NCBI GenBank assembly: GCA_938046585.1 | Contig: CALIWR010000034.1 | Location: 1 to 60,476, forward strand | Source of the DNA: an uncultured Propionibacteriaceae bacterium | GTDB lineage: Bacteria > Actinomycetota > Actinomycetes > Propionibacteriales > Propionibacteriaceae | DNA length: 60,476 nucleotides | Reading direction: 5' to 3' | Shown here: in pieces, positions 60,410 to 60,476 of the stretch | Layout: each line of letters opens with the position of its first letter | Numbering within the stretch: the stretch's first letter is position 1 | Translations under genes and position numbers: made by a program | Notes under the pieces: generated by a model | Told to the model about the DNA's origin: nothing | What the model saw: only the letters and a program-made list of their open reading frames with translations | Database searches by the model: none

Positions 60410-60476
60410 GGTTCTCTGGCTACGGCGAGGCGTTTGGCGGCTATCAGGTTGAGGACTTTGTTTGCGGTGTCGGAGG
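60406..60476 (-). CDS. cpaF: Tad pilus ATPase CpaF/TadA, C-terminal end (partial)
   Basis: Only the last 22 codons are inside the window; the gene continues beyond the right edge. The translated end, DTANKVLNLIAAKRLAVA then REP and stop, matches the usual C terminus of CpaF-type secretion ATPases, and the position upstream of tadB-tadC fits the standard tad gene order. Confidence 0.75.
   Translation of the reverse strand, partial: SDTANKVLNLIAAKRLAVAREP

Overview
The window is a high-GC actinobacterial chromosome segment. GTG starts are common, tRNAs carry no encoded CCA, and several families are typical of Actinomycetota: DUF3263, DUF3027, a DUF2530-like membrane protein, the gephyrin-like Glp with its membrane partner GlpR, acVLRF1, and a CspB-type cold-shock protein with a C-terminal extension. 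Gene order recalls mycobacterial blocks (tatD-ksgA-ispE beside rsmI/pmt; mscL-fmdB-5-FCL-glp-rimJ-glpR) but lacks rpfB and galU at their usual places. A propionibacterial lineage is my best guess, not proven. There are no rRNA genes, CRISPR arrays, phage or complete insertion sequences; the window is mostly core chromosome.

Layout. 0-3.4 kb: hairpin-bearing repeat, MFS transporter, YihY/BrkB, MarR, PLDc_N membrane protein. 3.4-7 kb: leftward rsmI, tatD, rsmA, ispE. 7-12.5 kb: protein O-mannosyltransferase, orphan solute-binding lipoprotein, uracil-type permease, conserved hypothetical. 12.6-15.8 kb: two DUF4190-like membrane proteins, a Cds1-like cysteine desulfhydrase, a nitronate monooxygenase-like flavoenzyme. 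15.9-21 kb: glpR-rimJ-glp divisome-type operon, divergent 5-FCL, fmdB, SAF/CpaB-like gene, mscL with a strong terminator. 21-32.6 kb: tRNA-Arg(CCU), thioredoxin, methyltransferase, DtxR regulator, acVLRF1, secreted propeller-like protein, purine permease, cold-shock protein, small envelope proteins, Nudix and YbaK proteins. 32.6-38.8 kb: alcohol dehydrogenase/CutC, groEL with two CIRCE operators, a two-component system. 38.9-46.9 kb: secreted Pro/Ser/Thr-rich protein, HEVRH protein, DUF3263, manA, tRNA-Thr(UGU), an orphan RbsA-like double ATPase followed by a Roadblock protein, pdxH, DedA. 47-52.8 kb: kbl-tdh coupled to DUF2304 and a glycosyltransferase, and divergently a flippase plus glycosyltransferase (glycan assembly). 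52.9-58.5 kb: MsiK-type ATPase, DUF4032 kinase-like protein, cysS, rlmB. 58.5 kb to the end: 3' part of a leftward tad pilus cluster (cpaF end, tadB, tadC).

Two themes stand out. First, about 26 start codons lie 6-8 nt downstream of a -10-like hexamer (T/C-A-N-N-N-T), with CACACT and TAGGCT recurring, so leaderless transcription looks common; many starts below were chosen on that basis. Second, several proteins look like repurposed members of well-known enzyme folds: the MoeA-like Glp with eroded signature motifs, the asymmetric RbsA-like ATPase without transporter partners, and the DUF4032 kinase-like protein beside a multi-sugar ATPase. The tad genes also differ sharply from the rest in codon choice and strand skew.
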